Positions 62,596-64,000 of a stretch of 64,000 nucleotides of DNA are shown piece by piece (positions within the stretch are counted from its first letter, which is position 1; each line of letters opens with the position of its first letter). Position numbers and translations under genes: made by a program. This stretch comes from Rhizobiaceae bacterium (lineage in GTDB: Bacteria; Pseudomonadota; Alphaproteobacteria; Rhizobiales; Rhizobiaceae), in contig JAEPMJ010000001.1 in NCBI GenBank assembly GCA_017644005.1, positions 1 to 64,000 on the forward strand. Reading direction: 5' to 3'. The notes beneath the pieces were generated by a model. The model had not been told where the DNA came from. It worked only from the letters and a program-made list of their open reading frames with translations, and made no database searches.

Positions 62596-62626
62596 GCGGC
62601 CCCGGCGGGAGGGAAACCGGGGCCGC
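62596..62626 (-). other. Perfect GC hairpin 2 in the capsid-connector gap
   Basis: GCGGCCCCGG (62596-62605) pairs over 10 bp with 62617-62626 around an 11-nt loop. No T-run follows, so it is more likely an mRNA-stability or attenuation element than a full terminator. Confidence 0.6.
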
Positions 62627-62637
62627 ATCGGCACCAG

Positions 62638-62665
62638 CGCCGGCGGCAGGGGTGAACCGCCGGCG
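62638..62665 (-). other. Perfect GC hairpin 1 just after the capsid gene
   Basis: CGCCGGCGG (62638-62646) pairs over 9 bp with 62657-62665 around a 10-nt loop, starting 6 nt after the capsid stop. It probably protects or attenuates the capsid transcript. Confidence 0.6.
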
Positions 62666-62671
62666 ACGGCG

Positions 62672-63928
62672 TTACGCGGTGCCGAATTTGAGCAGTTTGA
62701 TCGCGTCGAAGTCCTGCACGCCGCCTCCCACACGCTTGGTCACGTAGAAGAGCACATAGGGTTTGGCCGAATAGGGATCGCGCAGCACCCGCACGCCGGT
62801 GCGGTCGACCACCAGATAGCCTCGGGCGAAATCGCCGAACGCAACGGGCGTCGTGTCGGAGCCGATGTCGGGCATATCCTCGGCCTCAACGACCGGGAAA
62901 CCCATCAGCATGGCGCGGCTGCCGGGCGCGGCAGGCGGCATCCAGATATAGTTGCCCTGGTCGTCCTTCAGTTTGCGAAGGGCTGCCTGTGTCTTGCGGT
63001 TAAGCACCCAGTTCGCGTTCTGGCGGTAACCGGCCTTCAGCGCGTAGATCAGGTCGATCAGCACATCCGCCGGGTCCGACGCAGCGAAATCGCCGTCCAC
63101 GCCCGTCGCGACATAGCCGACATTGTCCCAGGACCAGCTCGTCTCGGCCACCTGCGTGTAGTCGAGGAAGCCCCTCGGCTTGTTCGTGCCATCGCCGGAA
63201 ATAAACGCTGCGCCTTCCTGCTCGGCAAACGCCACCTCGATCTCCGCCGCCAGCCACTGGTCGATGTCGACCACGCTGTCCTCCAGAAGCGTCGCGGTCG
63301 CCGCCGGCATGGCGTAAAGCTCCGCCGTCGGAAACTGCAGCTCGTCCAGCGTCGGCGTATTCGTCTGGGCGCGGGTCGCGGTTTCGGCGACCCAGCCGAC
63401 AGACGGCCCCGTGATCGCGAACGGCTTTTTCAACACGGCACCCGACACCTGCCGCACCGAGGCGATCGAGCGAATGGGCGACAGCGTGGAGAGCCTGCGA
63501 CCGATCTCGCGCTCCGTCTCGTCCGGCACCAGATAGCCGCCATCGGCCGGCGTGCCATACGACATCGCCTTCGCTTCAACCGAGCGCAGGCCGCGCTCCT
63601 CGCCCTTGCGCACATAGGCGTCGAATGCCTCATGATGCTCGAGTGCTACCGGCGAAAGATCGAAACCGCCATCGAGCCGTGGGCGCGAACGCTTCAGTAC
63701 CAAACGGTCGATGGCGCGCTTCTGTTCGTCGAGTGCGCGCGAGACGCGATCCACCTTGTCGGAGGTGATCACGTCCGCGCTCATGCGCGTTTCGATCTGC
63801 TGCAGGCGTTCGTCATTCGCCTCTTTGAAGCTCTCGAAAGAGGTCATGAAGGTATCGAAGGCGTCGTTCAGTTCCTGCGTGGTCGCGCTTTTGATTTCCG
63901 GCGCGCCGGCCGGGCTCAGCTCTTGCAT
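62672..63928 (-). CDS. GTA major capsid protein, HK97 fold (gp5)
   Basis: A 418-residue HK97-type capsid protein: N-terminal coiled-coil delta region (residues ~15-100), which the protease removes, then GGYLVPDETEREIGRRL, the E-loop and A-domain with QEGAAFISGDGTNKPRGFLDY and VLNRKTQAALRKLKDDQGNYIW, and TPVAFGDFARGYLVVDRTGVRVLRDPYSAKPYVLFY. ATG 63928 lies 1 base after the stop of the upstream protease gene, with AGGAAA upstream. Confidence 0.95.
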   Translation of the reverse strand: MQELSPAGAPEIKSATTQELNDAFDTFMTSFESFKEANDERLQQIETRMSADVITSDKVDRVSRALDEQKRAIDRLVLKRSRPRLDGGFDLSPVALEHHEAFDAYVRKGEERGLRSVEAKAMSYGTPADGGYLVPDETEREIGRRLSTLSPIRSIASVRQVSGAVLKKPFAITGPSVGWVAETATRAQTNTPTLDELQFPTAELYAMPAATATLLEDSVVDIDQWLAAEIEVAFAEQEGAAFISGDGTNKPRGFLDYTQVAETSWSWDNVGYVATGVDGDFAASDPADVLIDLIYALKAGYRQNANWVLNRKTQAALRKLKDDQGNYIWMPPAAPGSRAMLMGFPVVEAEDMPDIGSDTTPVAFGDFARGYLVVDRTGVRVLRDPYSAKPYVLFYVTKRVGGGVQDFDAIKLLKFGTA

Positions 63929-63929
63929 G

Positions 63930-64000
63930 TCAGGTATTTCCTTTCGTTGAGCGGTCGTTCAGCATCCGCGTTGCGCGGCGGATGGAGGCCATCAGCCGGT
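63930..64000 (-). CDS. Prohead protease C-terminal end (gp4), partial
   Basis: A frame entering from beyond the window edge ends at TGA 63930 with RLMASIRRATRMLNDRS and a short tail. By position and basic helical character it is the C terminus of the HK97 prohead protease that precedes capsid in GTAs. Too little is visible for a sequence-based call. Confidence 0.55.
   Translation of the reverse strand, partial: RLMASIRRATRMLNDRSTKGNT

Larger units (their letters stand above)
53409..64000 (-). mobile_element. Gene transfer agent (RcGTA-type) structural cluster, partial
   Basis: Contiguous minus-strand genes in the order of the Rhodobacter capsulatus GTA: prohead protease end, major capsid (gp5), connector (gp6), head-tail adaptor (gp7), small protein, DUF3168 (gp8), major tail (gp9), tail chaperone (gp10), gp10.1, tape measure (gp11), DUF2460 (gp12), DUF2163 (gp13), NlpC/P60 peptidase (gp14), tail-tip (gp15), holin-like protein. 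Portal, terminase and small genes would lie beyond 64000. Genes overlap or nearly touch. GTAs package random host DNA; no integrase, repressor or attachment site belongs to this block. Confidence 0.88.

Noticed and set aside
1..64000. CRISPR array
   Set aside because: No regularly spaced repeat-spacer unit was seen anywhere.

Overview
The window is a GC-rich alphaproteobacterial chromosome segment, most likely from a Rhizobiales genus near Mesorhizobium (Phyllobacteriaceae-like). The basis is an Omp2-type rhizobial porin, the gene series feuN?-feuP-feuQ / ccmI-E-F-H / degP / response regulator-kinase / glnE / pleC-like kinase / pepN, the cycHJKL-style cytochrome c maturation operon, and a gene transfer agent (GTA) cluster of the Rhodobacter capsulatus type. 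Genus is inference; no rRNA, tRNA or CRISPR array was seen.

Region 1 (1-5.9 kb): the porin with a clear terminator, a lone tyrosine recombinase, a class C beta-lactamase-like hydrolase, a HisC-like aminotransferase, a VOC protein and a small Cys-rich protein. Region 2 (5.9-19.5 kb): a decayed CobW fragment, then a leucine-degradation (liu) set split into two parts, ivd and mccB at 6.9-11.4 kb and mccA at 17.5 kb. About 6 kb of unrelated accessory genes lie between mccB and mccA, including a toxin-like nuclease with an in-frame amber codon followed by a DUF2019 immunity-like gene. Region 3 (19.5-33.5 kb): housekeeping and small secreted genes, AMP nucleosidase, lipid kinase, ETF-ubiquinone oxidoreductase (electron exit for Ivd), a uracil-DNA glycosylase without Fe-S cysteines, an XRE/MmyB regulator with its likely target, and an orphan form II CoxL-like molybdoenzyme subunit. 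Region 4 (33.6-53.4 kb): conserved rhizobial core with pepN, a PleC/PdhS-type kinase, an EF-hand protein, glnE, a two-component pair, degP, ccmHFEI, a surface lipoprotein, feuQ, feuP and a FeuN-like small periplasmic protein. Region 5 (53.4-64 kb, minus strand): the capsid-to-tail part of a GTA, from the end of the prohead protease through the 1301-residue tail-tip protein, with a holin-like gene at its 3' end.

The points most worth a second look are: the GTA with an unannotated-size 58-codon gene and two perfect GC hairpins after the capsid gene; an 11-bp inverted repeat that would fold over the degP ribosome-binding site; the amber-interrupted toxin plus immunity gene; a perfect 18-bp palindrome upstream of ETF-QO; three GANTC sites before the PleC-like kinase gene; and the Fe-S-less uracil-DNA glycosylase.
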